DNA from: Phoronis australis
Taxonomy: Eukaryota; Phoronida; Phoronidae
Direction of reading: 5' to 3'
Assembly: GCA_002633005.1 (NCBI GenBank)
Contig: NMRA01000006.1
Span: forward strand, 2,211,507-2,275,506
Length of the DNA stretch: 64,000 bases
In this document: piece after piece, positions 12,101 to 27,100 of the stretch
How the letters are laid out: each line of letters begins with the position of its first letter
Position numbering within the stretch: the first letter of the stretch is position 1
Translations under genes and position numbers: made by a program
The notes under the pieces: generated by a model
What the model was told of the DNA's origin: nothing
Database searches by the model: none
What the model saw: only the letters and a program-made list of their open reading frames with translations

Positions 12101-15100
12101 ATATTTGCCAAAATTGACCTTTTCGCCTATCTTCAAAGGCTTTAAACGTTGTTGTGAAGGCCCGAACCTTCTCAAAACTGCCTGTAGCTGAAACTTTAAA
12201 ATGAGACAACAATTTATTTGGTGCTACATATCTTTTATGAAAAAAAAAAAACGGAGCTACCACCCCGAAAATTGATTTTTCTGCCACATTTTGAAATTTA
12301 TTTGAAACATCACTTGGCAGACTAGAGCACTATCCTACACAGCTTTGGAAAAATCTCACCACTTTAGGACACAACATGGCTGACAGGTGAAATTTTAATT
12401 TTCTCATTTTCCCATGAAATGTAGGTAAAATTCTTCAATTAGGGACAAAGGTAATTGCTAAAATTGCCTTATTTCTATTTTTAAAAGGCTTACCAGTACA
12501 ACATTGTTGCAAATGCTCAAAATTTTACCAAATGTTGTTTGGCCTTACAAACACCATGAGAAAAGCAAAGCAAATTTTCTGAAAAGTTATTTTTGTTGAG
12601 AAATTTGACAAAACGAAATTTCGCCTGTCCACCATAGCATCCTAAACCGAAGAATTTGTACCAAAGCACCTAATCAGTGCCTCAGCATCACCTGAAACAC
12701 CCTAAAACATTGAAAGCCCTTGAAAAATGGTTAAGAGGGGAATTTCAGAAATTATCTTCCTCCAAACTTGGTGAGATATTACATAACAACTTCTCAATGG
12801 GATCATTTAAATATTGAGTTGCTAACACAGAACATTCAGCTAGAACACAACAACAGGGAGCTGAAATCAACATCATGTCACTGACCACTTGAAATATTTC
12901 AGTTGTTTAGTCTGTGGGCAAGCAATATGTGGAGAATTGGATATCTTCCAGATCTGCCAAACTCCCCAGTGGTTATTGCCCACACACTGACTAGATCATC
13001 TCAAGTTCAGGTCTGAGTGCTACACCATTACTCACTTCAAGCTAGACACTTTTGTGTTCAATCCTGCATGTAATGTACTTAAGACATTTGTGTCATGTAG
13101 GCAATCCAATGGGTTGTGAGTGTGTGAATACTCTGTCCTCAGACCACAGAGAGGAAACAGGACACCGGCATGAAAATGGCAGACACCACCTGCAGAGACG
13201 GAGACTGACCTATTTCTGACCACCCTCAATAACAAATTCCCAGAAACAGTAGAGGTCATTGAACAAAGTAGGAGACTCTGGCCAGAAAACAGGTCAGCTA
13301 TGAATTAGACTGAGAGTGCAGCACTATCTCCATGTGACTGAACCCTATCCCCAGCGGGTTGCAGAACATGAAAAAGATCGATCAGTCTCAAGTGACCCTC
13401 TCTTCTCCATAACTCGTTTTGACTTATCATTTGGTCAAGTTTGAATTTTGCCACAACCAATTTGGCTTGCATGTGTGTCTAATTTGAAAACTTATGTCAC
13501 AAGCTTGAAGTATTGGGAGATAGAGTCATTTCTCAAGCAATAAGGACATTTTGGCACCAGTTCAATGCATTAATTCAAAGACTGACATACAAACTCCCCA
13601 CACTATGAACATGGGCTTTCCAATGTAAATGAATTTTGTAATTCCAGTCCAGTTTGAATTCCATGTTGTGGACAACACTGACCACCTGAACATAAACTAA
13701 AGTTAAAGTCAGTACAGTAATTTTCCACTTATTTCACACAAAAAATCCCGAAATTGTCTTTTTCTATTTTTCAAAAGCTAATTACTTTCCTTGCAAATAA
13801 ATGCAAAATATACCAAAAGCTGTTTTATGACATACACACCATGTTCTGGTGTTAAAACACTGTCTTTCATATCAGGTGTAGGTGCACTTCTAAAACCTCA
13901 TTCATTCATCTCCCTTGTTTGAATTAAAATTGGCTACAACTAATGGCCATTAATGCCTAGATTGAAACTTTCCCCGTTATTGACATGTATGTAAATTGGC
14001 CTGGGCTGAAGGTATTCAAGACTGAACCAAACATGTTTTCTTGTGCTGCTAAAATACTGCTGGGAGTCCAGTACCTTTAAAGAAACAAAAATATGTTTCA
14101 GGAAGGCAGCAGTACCAATGATAATGACAATGACAAGTATTTCATGTAAAAAGTTTTCAAGAACTGAGCAGTATCTGAAATTTAATATCGTCCACGCATT
14201 CTTAGGAGAGGTGTAACCTGTCTAGACACCAGAGATCCGGGGAACACAAAAAGTTAACCATTAAAATGAATTTTGTAAAAGCATGAAAAGTTAGACTTTT
14301 AATTACGGTCAGTGTGTCTTGACATTGGTGGTAACACATTCCAATGAGAAAATGTGCAACATTTGCAGTGGCAATGGAAAAAAAAAGAAAAATTTCTCAA
14401 AGCAAAATGCACACCTTATATTTCAAAACAAGCAGGCTGAGGTTGCTCCACAGTGAAGTGTTTTCAAGAGGCTAAAAGATCAACGTCTGAAATTGTCACA
14501 CTTTTTCTGTACAAACATAATTTCCGTTGGTTTAGCATTCGTTCATGTGGGGCTTTGATGTTCGACAGGGCTATTTAAAGTGACCAGGGTCACTTTAAAG
14601 TCATATGCCATCTATAGTTACCTCACAGCCTATCAAGGCACAAACTATGTTAAATAAATTGTGAACTAATGCCTCATTTAATTTTCAAGGTCTGCTGTGC
14701 AGGGGACATAACTTGCATCTTGCGTTAAAGCATTTTCCCTTAAAAAATCCAACATAGCTCAGGCTTTGTCACCAGAACACTGACCCAGTGCTTTTGTTCG
14801 TGTTCTTGTTTTCAACAGTAAACTGAATTTTAATAAATATTGACTTGTCCTGAATCACTCTAAGAAACTTGTAATAATTATGGTTTTAAGTGACAACAGT
14901 GAATCAATTTTCACTCAGAGTGATGTGGATGTAGAGAAATGAAAAAGAAGGCCACCTCTAATGGAATGCATCCTCTCATCAGTAATGAATTCATAAGCCA
15001 ATCCACTACAAATTAACAAGATGCTTCAAGCTAAGATAACCCACACCGCAAACGCCATGTAAAATCTCTATCAATGAAGAAAGTTTGACTGTATACAAGT

Positions 15101-18100
15101 CTAATGGATTGTTACTAGTAAGTACTTGCATGAACAAAACAAAATTTAATACAGTTCAAGATTTTATTGATTAGTTTCATTTGGCCAACGAGATTGACAA
15201 ACGAAATGCTACTTCAGTCTCTGAACTGGCGAATGCCTGTTTACAAAATGCAACCTCAGAATGCAGGTGCCGATCTCCCCTGGAACTTCATTTCCCACAA
15301 ATTTTAGTCCCTGAAGTCACCAAATGTGTCCTCCAAGCTCTTCCAACACCTGCTAGTATGTTTTTCCAACAAACTGGTTGACAATAACAACCTTTTACTG
15401 AACTTCTAGGCACTGAAACGTAGCTTCTTTGCAAACAAAGTTTCAAAGGGTCTCATTGAGACCGTCTCAATGAGTGATCACGCCTTCAAATCTGCCACTA
15501 GTGAATGTACGATAGCCATACGCCTTAATGATGGGTTGTAACAAATTAATATTTTAGAATTCATTTACAAGTATAATGCAGATTATTGTTTTTCTACATT
15601 TTAGTTTGTGAAATAACACTTTATGTATAGTCTCCTTTTTAATTGTTTTCAACCCTTTTTACTTAAAGTTCCAGATAAATAAAAAAAATAAAATTGAATT
15701 ATAGTATTCGCCTTAATATCTCCCAGGGCGCTTATTAGGGCGAATACGGTAGGCCTTTTACGCTCCTAAACTTGGTCTCAATATTGCCTTGCACGACATG
15801 ATTCTACTTCTGTTAAATTTATATGAACATCGAAAGAATCAAGGATCTGATGTTCTTTGGGGTAATGATTTTGTTATGGTTAAGGCCTTAATTTGAGTTT
15901 TTTTAGCCAGCTAAATAGGGCAAAACGCAGCTTTAAGTTTTTATGTTTGTACTGCACTCTTTATTAAGTCAAAAAAGCATAGTTGGCTATGATATTTTTA
16001 TTTGAAAACCAAGTAGTTGATGGGATATTTTTTCAGTAGCTCACTTTTTCAATGAAAGAATCCCTCCAGATTAGCAAAACCTATCAGGGCTTGGAATGAC
16101 CACTGACAAAAAACGCAGAAACTTTTACGGCCCAAATCATGCGCGCTACCCAGCCTTGAAAAGGGATGTGAAGCTTTCCCTGACAAAAATCGGGAGGACT
16201 AAAAAAACCTTTAGTAGCATTCGTCTGCGTCCTTTTAGCTCGTCCGTCCACTCCCAACCCACACATTTTTGGCTGCAAAGCCGTGGTATTTGTCGCCGCG
16301 GTTTACAATAACAAGAGACGCCATTGAAAATCTCACCACGCTATCCCAGATGCCCCGGCAATGTTGACAATTTACGTTCCTCCGAAACATAAAGAGCAAC
16401 TTTCGCTTTTCGAGGTGAACGTCGTCTGCAACGCCGCAGTAAGAAAGGAATTTGCCGCAGAAATTTTATATCAAATCTGATTTTTTTTTACGCGGAAATA
16501 TAATAAAATGCACGGACAGAACATTTGAAAAAAAGCGGAAATCCGCGTTTCCGCAGAAAATTCCAAGCCCTGACCTATTGATATTTTTATTCAACTCTAA
16601 CCAATTTTGGTTAGAGAAGGTTGGCAGCAGTTCTGCCAGTGCTCGAAGTCCTTTTTTCAAAACCTCAGTGACGGCAAACAAGGAAATGGAGTCATAATCC
16701 AGAATGTTGCCAAATAGCCATAAAAACTGTCATTTAGAGCAGGAAATATAACTAACAAAGATCCTGCTACCCTCAGAATAGTGGTAGAATAGAATTTCGA
16801 AACCAACAAGGTGCCGTCCCGCGACAGCTACCCAGGTTGGCCAGAAAGAGTCGATCTGACTTGCAATCCAGACAATCCAATGCATGACCATGTAGCACTT
16901 CTCTCAAACAAAAGCTGAATTACTCGTGACGAGGCAAATTTGTGAGTGGGTGTACTTGCAAGCCATCACATGTTGAGGTCAAGACACCCTTCTAACCAAG
17001 TGCACTGAATATTTAAAGCACTACTTTTGTGGAAAAGACATGATCGTATCCACATGATCACCTGCCAAAGTTTCTCAGTTCTTGGGTCACATAGCACATG
17101 ACAGTAAAATGTCACCAGTGAAGGACACACTAAGGAGGACGAGTAATATACAATTTTCTCATTATTTCTTTACACGTAAAAGGCACCGACCAAGTGGACA
17201 TTTTTCCATGATCAAACTCTGTATCACAGCTACCACCAGACAATAATTTGAAAATTATGGACAAATGCAACAACGTTAGAAGGCTTTGAAAAAATAAGAA
17301 AAAAGCCCATTTTCGTAATTATTTTTGTCCAAAATTAGTGAGATTTTATTGTAATATACAACAATAAATTTGTGTTGCTCTCTGATATCAAGCTATGTAC
17401 TTAGTACCATAAATAGAAAAAAGCAGCTTATTCCCGAGCAGTGTCACATGAACCTACTATACCTGCCTGCAACTTTGGAACTGAGTAGACAAGACCGATT
17501 CTTTTCATAAACTTGTCGTGGCACAGAGTGAAAGTCAGTGACTGAACACGGTTGGGCATGCGATATTTCCAACAACATGACTGCAGAGGTCACCACTTGT
17601 AAGGTGCGACAACACCAGTCCATAATCAGTTTATATTTGCTTCCATATTTGGAAGAACACCTTTATCATTTTGAGACGCAAAACACTGGATGGATGTAGT
17701 GGTATAACCTGGGATGGGTACGTCCCAGGCACAACTGAGCGCTGGCAAGGAAGAAGACGGCGAAAACAACTGACGGGTGACAAAAAGGAAATATGACAAC
17801 CTGAGCTACACGGAATAAATTCATTATACACAAGAGACAAAAGCACAAATGTAACCAGTTGTTGAAACTAGCGGCAAGTTGTTGCGGTATTCTACTACTT
17901 TACTGTGGCGATCCCTTTTTAACGCTTCACTTCCATTTGAGTGACTAAACCAAGCTCTGTCTACTTAATAAAACAAGCACAGCCCACTGTGTCATTTACG
18001 TGTACAAGTGCTTGACAAATCATTGCACTTCAAACCTTGCTTATAGTTAATTATGTGCCTTTGTGCAGCTTTTCGAAAAAGAACATGAGACCTTGCATGA

Positions 18101-21100
18101 CATTACAAAAACCTTCCCATCTGGTTTCACATTCAGACAACAGCCGTTTGCAAAATCTAGATATCAATCTAGACCAATTGTTAATCTTTATTCATGCATA
18201 CTGTTGTCCAACATCTTGACTTGCCGGACAATTATCTACCCCTGTTCAAAGGGTTACTAAAACCGGATCTATTTTCATTAACAAGTGTCAAAGAACTGGA
18301 ACCTAACATATCTATTTTGACAATTTTTTTTATTACATTTCTGTGTTTTTTATTTTAACCAGTGATTTATTGCTGTCATAGCTAATGTGGTAATTGCTCT
18401 ACTTCACACAAAAGGACCTTAAATAAGCGTTCCTGTACTAAAAATCGAAATTGGTATCGACATTTCCCTTTCACTTTTCAGCGGGCTCAATAAAGGTGTC
18501 TATTATTCTGCGATCAACTACATTATGGTTAATATGGAGGACAGTATTCTAATCTAGTTTGAGCTTCATGGCCCATCATTAAAGCTTAACTTCGAACATA
18601 AACTCAGAATTTCGAGCTCATACCCAAAATCTCAAGTTTTTACTCAAATCTTAAGTTCCGTAGCTCAACTTTAGGGGTTATCAAATCCGAACATGGCCAT
18701 ACCATATTCCAGCACCGAATTATAAACCTCTACCAAGAGTTTGTGCAATAATACAACAACAACACAAAAGTAATGAAACAAAATACTTCCCCATCACAAA
18801 GTCAACAAGAGCAACGTAGAGTGCTGAAATGCACCCGCGACAGCAACGCAGTGTGCTTCTACGGGTGTTTATAAGCATAAAAAATGGAGTCTAGGTGGTG
18901 CAGAATATGTCATATAAATCCCAAAATGGATAGATGCTATCACCACTTTTCAATAAAAACTGTCTAAGAATAAGAACTTTAAGATACAAATGCAAACGTA
19001 AAAATAAAGTTGCCAGTAGGGGGTACAATGGTAGTGTGAACTGTCCAAAAGTATTAGGTAGCCATAGTCACATTTATAAATAAAACTAATTCTTGCACAA
19101 TTTCACAAAGATCACTCAAAGGAGTAAGGAGATGCAGCTGAGAAAGCAAAAAAGACAAAAATCGCAACCAGGAGGTGTCACAGATATCAAATATGTCCAC
19201 AAATCAATGCATTCTAATCAGGAACACAAAAGGCATTCGAAAAATACAAGTAGCCACTAGGTGATGCAACAATGCATCAAGTTTAACGATGCACTCTGAA
19301 ATTACAGAGGAAAACATAAACAACTAAAAGTGACACTAGGGGGCACAGTGATAGTCGAATGGGTCTGAAATGTGCCATAAAATGTTGTCACTTCCATAGG
19401 AACATGTCTGCCGAATTTCACAAAGATCCTAAAAAGGTCAAGGATACACAGCCATAGAGGGGGAAGGAGAAATGCCACCAGAAACACATCTGCCAATTTT
19501 CACAATGATCCTCCAAGTAGTTTGGCGGATAGAGACGGATGCCAAAAATGGACTCGAAGCTGTTAAAAACCGCCACTACGAGGTGCACAATATGTAACAT
19601 CAGTCGGAAAATGAAAAATATTGTCATCACTTTAATAGAAACCTGTTTGCCAAGTTTCATGAAAATCCATCTTTGAACTCTGAAGATACACAGGAAAGCG
19701 TAGAAAAATGAAATTGCCACTAAGGGGCACACCAATTGTCGGATTGGACTGAAACTCGTTATCACCTGATGTCAACCCCATAAAAACATATCTGCCAAAT
19801 TTCACAAAGTTCCTGAAAAAGTTAAGGAGATACAGACATGGAAACAAAATAACACAAAATCTCCACTAGGAGGCACCAGAAAAGTCAAACACGCTCGAAA
19901 ATCAAGGTCAACAGTGGTCTTCTAGTCAGAAACACACTTGCCAATTTTCATAATGATCCTTCAAGCGGTTTGGCAGATAGAAAGGTGGACGCCAAAAACC
20001 TAACACCAAAATTTAAAAACCGACCACAAGGTAGTGCAGGATCGTCAAAGATGTCTAACAAGAGCAACGCAGAGCGTTGAAATGCGCCCACAATTGCACC
20101 GCATAGGGTATCCTTCTAGGGTTGTTTATTGGTACCACAAAGTGGCCAGTAGAGAGCATATATGTAGTATGTTGTACTTAGCAAAATGGAAAGGCATNNN
20201 NNNNNNNNNNNNNNNNNNNNNNNNNNNNNNNNNNNNNNNNNNNNNNNNNNNNNNNNNNNNNNNNNNNNNNNNNNNNNNNNNNNNNNNNNNNNNNNNNNNN
20301 NNNNNNNNNNNNNNNNNNNNNNNNNNNNNNNNNNNNNNNNNNNNNNNNNNNNNNNNNNNNNNNNNNNNNNNNNNNNNNNNNNNNNNNNNTATAAGCAGAC
20401 ATCAGTACAAAACTCTACATGGTGCACGTGGCTTTTCATCAGCAAAGACCTTAAGAGTCTAGATTTTTCAGATTCAACTTAAAAACAATACAGTGATACT
20501 TTAAAAAACACTTTCTGTCAAGAATATTTTTAAACATAGCATTTTTGTGGAATTCGAAGTTCCCAATTTAGTAAGATTACAGACAAGAGCCCATTGATTG
20601 CGTTTAAAGTTGGATTCATCACCGCAAATTCGATTCAACTTCAGATTGAAGCGGATGATCTCGACTTGAAAAATGAAAATCTATTAAAATAGTTCTACAC
20701 TGGGTTCAGGATGAAGTCAATTAATTAATGAATTGGTATCCTGGTTATAACCACAAGCGTCCATTCACAATGATGTGGAGTTCTACGATTAACAGGTTTT
20801 AAACGTCGATATATCGATCCCTGATAATAGTCAAGCGTGAATATTGGAGACAAACTGAGTGGGCTCGATATGAAATCAGGTCAGAAAATATGTGTATAGA
20901 GGTGGATGCTGCATTTTTACAAAGCAATTACTCAGAAACTGCGCATGCAGAGAATGAAACAGTCATATTGAAGCTTACACATGGTCAGACACAAAAGACG
21001 ACTTAAATGCATAATTAAAACAGAGCCAACAAGAGATAGCGCCTCGCATGTTCAAAAACTCTAAGTAAGATTCACCTGTACTCACAGCTTTACCTCACAA

Positions 21101-24100
21101 AACCAGCTTTAGTTGGTCTTTCTCCGCTATATTTTCAGAAATTGGCATTTTCCCACCCACCTTTCTCATTTATAAAACATTGAACTTAGTGTACCGAATG
21201 AAACCCAGTTTGAGCACATTCGAAACTAGATTTATCTTTACATCGAAGTTTTAAGTATGGACCACACATTATACATTCAAATGGTTCGCATTTCTCAAAC
21301 TTTTGCTTCACTCATGGTATGCACTTTTTCTATTTTAGTTCCCACTGCCTCGTTTATCATCCATATTGTGTACACCTGTGTGAAAATTTTGATCATAAAG
21401 CACATGGTATGAATTAATATGTACGTTTATTACTTTTGGAGCTCTCACAGTTAATAACAGAGGGTAGGAAACATTTGGAATTCTAAAATGAACAGGCATG
21501 AACACGGATGGTCTATGCCACGCTGGAAATATCGAAATAGTAGCAAATGATATTATAACAAATGGCATGATTGAAGAAGGAACCTGAAAGATTTCAATCA
21601 ATGTGAACTTCCTATTTGTTTATCTTCTCCAGGCACTCTAACTACCAGGAACTACCATCAAACTCAACTAATGACCACAAGGGAATGACATGTAGTTGAT
21701 GTAATGCAATTCTTCACTTTTCTAGCACACAATACGACCAGCAAGCGAAATAGTAGTTTGTTGAATTTCTGCACCAAAAAAATATTACCGTACGAAAATT
21801 TTAGTCTATAAGTAGCATTATATTGTTTAAATGTCATAACACAACACTTGGTAAAAGTGAGATACTCTCCGTATACGCCATATCTTAGTCATGTTGCAGG
21901 ATCCATAGTTAAGTCTGAAAACACCTCTGTCCCTACCTGGGACTTTCTGCTAACTGTGCAAAAGTACCCGGTTCGAACCCCAGTTGGTATAGAGATCTTT
22001 TCAAAGGTTTACTAGGTCACGTGATATGACCAACATATGGCGTGCTTGGATACTAATACTGTTCTTACATGTGAATATCAGAAGGGTGATTCATGACAAC
22101 GTAATTATAAACATTTGGTAAGGTTTCCACAAAATGTAGCATAGTAATCAGCCTTTAAAACGTGGGAAATGACAATTTGTCAATTATTTTCGTATGGAAT
22201 TAATGGAGAGTTATGGTACTTAAAGGACAATGCATGCCACAGCAGATAGTGGCAAATGCACTTTACCAAGAATAGATACAAACAGGAAGGTATTATCGTC
22301 TCTTTAGTAGAAACCGTTAACCCATTTGCAATGTTTCACAAAAATCTGTCACAGTACTCCGAAGATACAGGGAAAACCATTAAAAATAAAGTTGGCACTA
22401 GAAGGCACACCTGTAGTCTGATCTGTCAGCAGTCGTTATTTTCATCAAAACACACTTGCCAAATTCAACAAAGCTCTAGCGAATGCAAACAAAAAACCGG
22501 CACTTGGACTAGTATGAGGTACCACAGGCATCCGAAACGTCTGAAAATCATTATCTGTCCTCTTCCCAGTAAGGAACACGTACACCAATTCAATGTCATC
22601 CTTAGATTGGTTTGGCCACTAGGTGGCACAGCAGAATACATCGAATCCACCCCAAAACATGAAAACGGTATCTTGTCCTAAACAGATACCTATTTGCGAA
22701 ATTTCATGACAATTCATCCAGGAATTGTGGAGATACAGAGTAAAATGTAATAAACTAGAATTACCACTAGAGGGCACAACGGCACTCGTTCAAGTCTTCC
22801 GATCCACGACTGGGGATGACGCATACAGTACACAAATAAATATGTTGGAGGATAAAAACGGGTTTTAAAAGCTTTCAATCATATTTTAAAAACAAAATGG
22901 TGCCACGTCTGCCATCTTGGAATCAAATCGTGACAAAAACCCCACAGTCTTTGTGAGCCTTTTTTTTTAGAGTTGCATGTTGTGTGCAAATTTCATGTGA
23001 AGCGAATGGCAAATGCAACCTGTTAGCATGCGTACAAGCATAAAGATCTTCATGGCAAAGCAACATAACAAAAGCAAGTTATGTACAGTAACTGTGACTA
23101 TGAATGGTGTATTTCCTGGAACACTACAAACTATACACAACTGTCTATATATAAATAATATAATGCGTACATCTTGCATGTGATTTTACCGTAGGTATAA
23201 AATCAATAGAGCTTTTTCCTGGCACAAAATTGTTGAAATACTGCTGAATGCATAATTCAGTACAACACCATCAAGACGTTTCTACAAGAAGTAGCTTGAG
23301 CACAGAGAATTGATTACTAACCAAGTGAATTCAACAGACTAATCTGAGACAAAAGCTTTCCCACTGACTGAACAATTCTCCTGGTTTGAAGACTTTCAAC
23401 AAATGAGACAGTGTAACTCCTAGACTTAGGCTGCCAATGCAACTCCCCGGAAAATAGGCGGATAAAACTATAGAATTGCGAAATTCTTCTGCTGTGGAAA
23501 GGGTTAAACCCACTTTGGAAGAAGTAATCGTTGGAAGTAGCTCATGTAACTTACAGTACAAAAACATATACAATTTAGACTGCAAATCAAGTGTGCCATC
23601 TGGTGTTTAATACAGAAAACTAGAGATATCTGTAACATAGGTGCTACCAAGAAGAGTGTGAAACACAATGGGAGTAGGGACAGAGAGTCAACATTCTAGT
23701 TTCCCTAATGGGACAGAAACATGAATGAAGAATAATCATAAACTGATACCAATCAATATGTTCAACTGAAGAATATTTAAACTTCACTGGAATTATGAGT
23801 TAGACGTTCGCATCGAAAAGTACAGTTCTGATCTGTGAATTAGGAATTCGTGCATTGAACTTGAGTCAAACATCAACAAAATGACTACCCTCTCATAACC
23901 ATAAAGTCGCTGCATTGTTTTTCGAACTTGTCCCAGGTGAGCCAAACTCATCACACATGGGAACATCCCAACAACTTGCCGCGGCAAGACAAAAGAGGTC
24001 GTGGCAAACAGTGAGTCGACAATATTAACTCCAACAGGAACAAGTCACGTGAGATGGTGCTGATAAAACAGTAGTTACCCGTAGTTCATAATCATTACAC

Positions 24101-27100
24101 TAGGGTCACCACCACCAGGAACCCTCACCCCACCAACAATCCCATGCTGGTGAACAACCTTCTATTCTCAATAGACGCATCATCTATAATGCAGGGCACA
24201 TCTAGTAAATATGTAGTGACATTCTCTCATTACTCGGACTAAAATCTTTATAACACAGGGCTACTCCTTCATTTCCCCTACTATTCAATTACAAATGACA
24301 AAACAAACGAGGCAAGCGGATTCGTTCTTAACCCCGACCTGTGAGGTCAATTCATAAGCCCACCATCTCAGTAGACTCCTGATGTGTAACTAAATAACAC
24401 AAATGACCTCCTATCTAAATAGGTGGAGGCCTGGCCAATAACAAAAAGCTTGTAGCCTGCACAGACGTCACACAAATGCCAAGCATGATTACCTATAACT
24501 AGAGGCTATTTTGCAAAAAAGGAGCAACAGGAAGCTATGTTGAAATCATGGCAGGAGTACATCCTGTGCAGGGACAAGGTCAAAAGCACATGTTGATAGT
24601 AAGCACCTCAACAGAATNTGATAATGCAGGGCACATCTAGTAAATATGTAGTGACAATCACTCATTACTCGGACTAAAATCTTTATAACACAGGGCTACT
24701 CCTTCATTTCCCCTACTATTCAATTACAAATGACAAAACAAACGAGGCAAGCCAATTCGTTCTTAACCCCGACCTGTGAGGTCAATTCATAAGCCCACCA
24801 TCTCAGTAGACTCCTGATGTGTAACTAAATAACACAAATGACCTCCTATCTAAATAGGTGGAGGCCTGGCCAATAACAAAAAGCTTGTAGCCTGCACAGA
24901 CGTCACACAAATGCCAAGCATGATTACCTATAACTAGAGGCTATTTTGCAAAAAAGGAGCAACAGGAAGCTATGTTGAAATCATGGCAGGAGTACATCCT
25001 GTGCAGGGACAAGGTCAAAAGCACATGTTGATAGTAAGCACCTCAACAGAATATAGAACCACGTCATACACTGCCAAGAATAACTTGTCAAAGCCAGCCT
25101 CATTAATTGACATCGATAATTGTTGTTTTAATGAATTACCAAAGCATTCAAAACTTATCTCCAATTTAGCTGAGTTAAAATGTCTTATAATGTCCGAGGT
25201 TTTAACACTATCTGTATTAAGGACAGGTGACTGGCTTATATCCTGGACTGGAAAAGTGTTCTGGAGAAGAATACTTGTTAAAGTTAAAGTACAAGAACTC
25301 AATGCTTTACAGTCAAGCCTACATGTTCAAAATAACTGTGCCATTCATTTTCAGAAAGCAATAACTAAAAACGTAACCTGTTGTTTTTAACGTTTAAATG
25401 ACGACAGTGGGAAGTGAATGAAGGAAATGGACAAAATTTTCAAGAAGTTATTTCATATTTTACAGCACTACAGTAAAAATGCTGCAAATGGGGAAGCTCA
25501 GGTCCAACAGTATCAAAGGATCTGTTTTGTTATAATGCAAAAAATCAAAATTGTTTATTGGTGAAAAAATAATGAACAGCAGGTGAAGTCAAAATCTAGT
25601 AAACACCCGCGAATATAGCCTCAAAACCAATCAATACACTTCGCTCTGAGATACTGTAGTAAGATTGTGAAAAATTAGCTTGATTATAAACCTCTACATT
25701 GCAGAAATGATTTTAGGAGTGTATCCCGCATCAGTGGCTCATAAGAATATTCATTAATGCAATGAGACTGTTTGACTTGGGCCAACTGGGACATTAAAAC
25801 TGTGTCAGCAATCACGGTGTAATTTGTCTCACAGTGGGAAATGCATTGCATTCAGATTAGTAACGCATAGCAAGGCAGATCAGCTGACCAAAATCCACCA
25901 TCAGTCACAAAGAGTCAAACATGTTGTGAAAATACCAACCCTAACTGTGGATTTATGTGTTTTGTTGAAACTGAAATGCTGCTGGCAGGCAAAATTACAC
26001 ACAATAAAAGATGTTTGCCAAAAATCAAATCAAAAAAGGACAGAAGAACTAACATGATCCATGAGCCCACCAAGTTGATCCACAGATTTGAGGCAATCGG
26101 CCTCATGGCAGGTTGGCCGATAGCCTCAGACTGACCAAGCCTCGTTTTTCTAAAAAGATTCCTACAATGAAACCTAAACTAAATTTTAAACATGGCGCTG
26201 CATGTATATACTTTCTGTGATTTCGCCTGAGTCGCGACAGGAAATCCATGACAAGAAACACAGTGGTCAAAGCCATTCCGTTAAATTAAACAGTACGGTA
26301 GAATTTGAAAAAAATCAAAGCAAACAAGTTTAAGCCTAACTTTAATGCCTGAATACACTAGGCAAGACATCTATAGATGGCAAAGGCCTATGGGCAATGC
26401 TCAGCTTAAGTATTAATAATAAACTTCATGAACCAAAACAATTTCCTGTGAATAAAAGATTAGGGACAAATGCATTGACAAAACCGTGACCATCTCTCTT
26501 TCAGTGATTTATCATAAATATGCAAATTATGTAGGTCATCTGAAACACGATCTGTGACACAGGTGTAAGAAAACACAACTGACTAAGGTCGTTTTACAAC
26601 ATGTGGACACGTAAATTGTGCTGGCAAATGTAAAAACATCAACCAGAGATCATTGACAAAAGGTCTGAATTTTTAAGCGTTCTAGTTTTCACTTAGTGTT
26701 TTTACTTAAAGTTATCTCCAGCTCAATAACGGATTGGTTGGCAAAGAACTCAGCAGGATCACCAACATTGCGTTGGTGGGCCAACTGATGAAAAGGCATG
26801 ATCCTGTAGGATACAACATATCAGAAGATTACCAGTTCACCATTGATAACAGTAGCACAACAGTACATTTCAAATCATGTCAGTAGGCCTACAGTCACAC
26901 AACCTGCCACCAATATAACGTGTGAAAGAGCAAGAGAATATAAATGAATATTCATGATATGATCAATAATCAATCAAAATGTGTGCAATCAAGGTACGAA
27001 CCAAATGTTGACCCCATAGATGACCTAGTTAGCTGGGCAAACACATTGCTGGGCAACTTGCACTGGGTCTAGTTATCGGAAATACTTACCTTCTTGAACA

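Noticed and set aside
20034-20482. Open frames of 74-142 codons on both strands
   Set aside because: They run through the N gap; the N block simply lacks stop codons.
21970-21995. GGTTCGAACCC, a possible tRNA B box
   Set aside because: No A box at the right distance and the T-arm stem does not pair on either strand; probably chance or a SINE scrap.
22256-22681. 141-codon plus-strand open frame
   Set aside because: Lies in a family A repeat copy; no family resemblance.
24983-25390. 135-codon plus-strand open frame
   Set aside because: It starts inside the duplicated noncoding stretch, has no splice context and resembles no protein I know.
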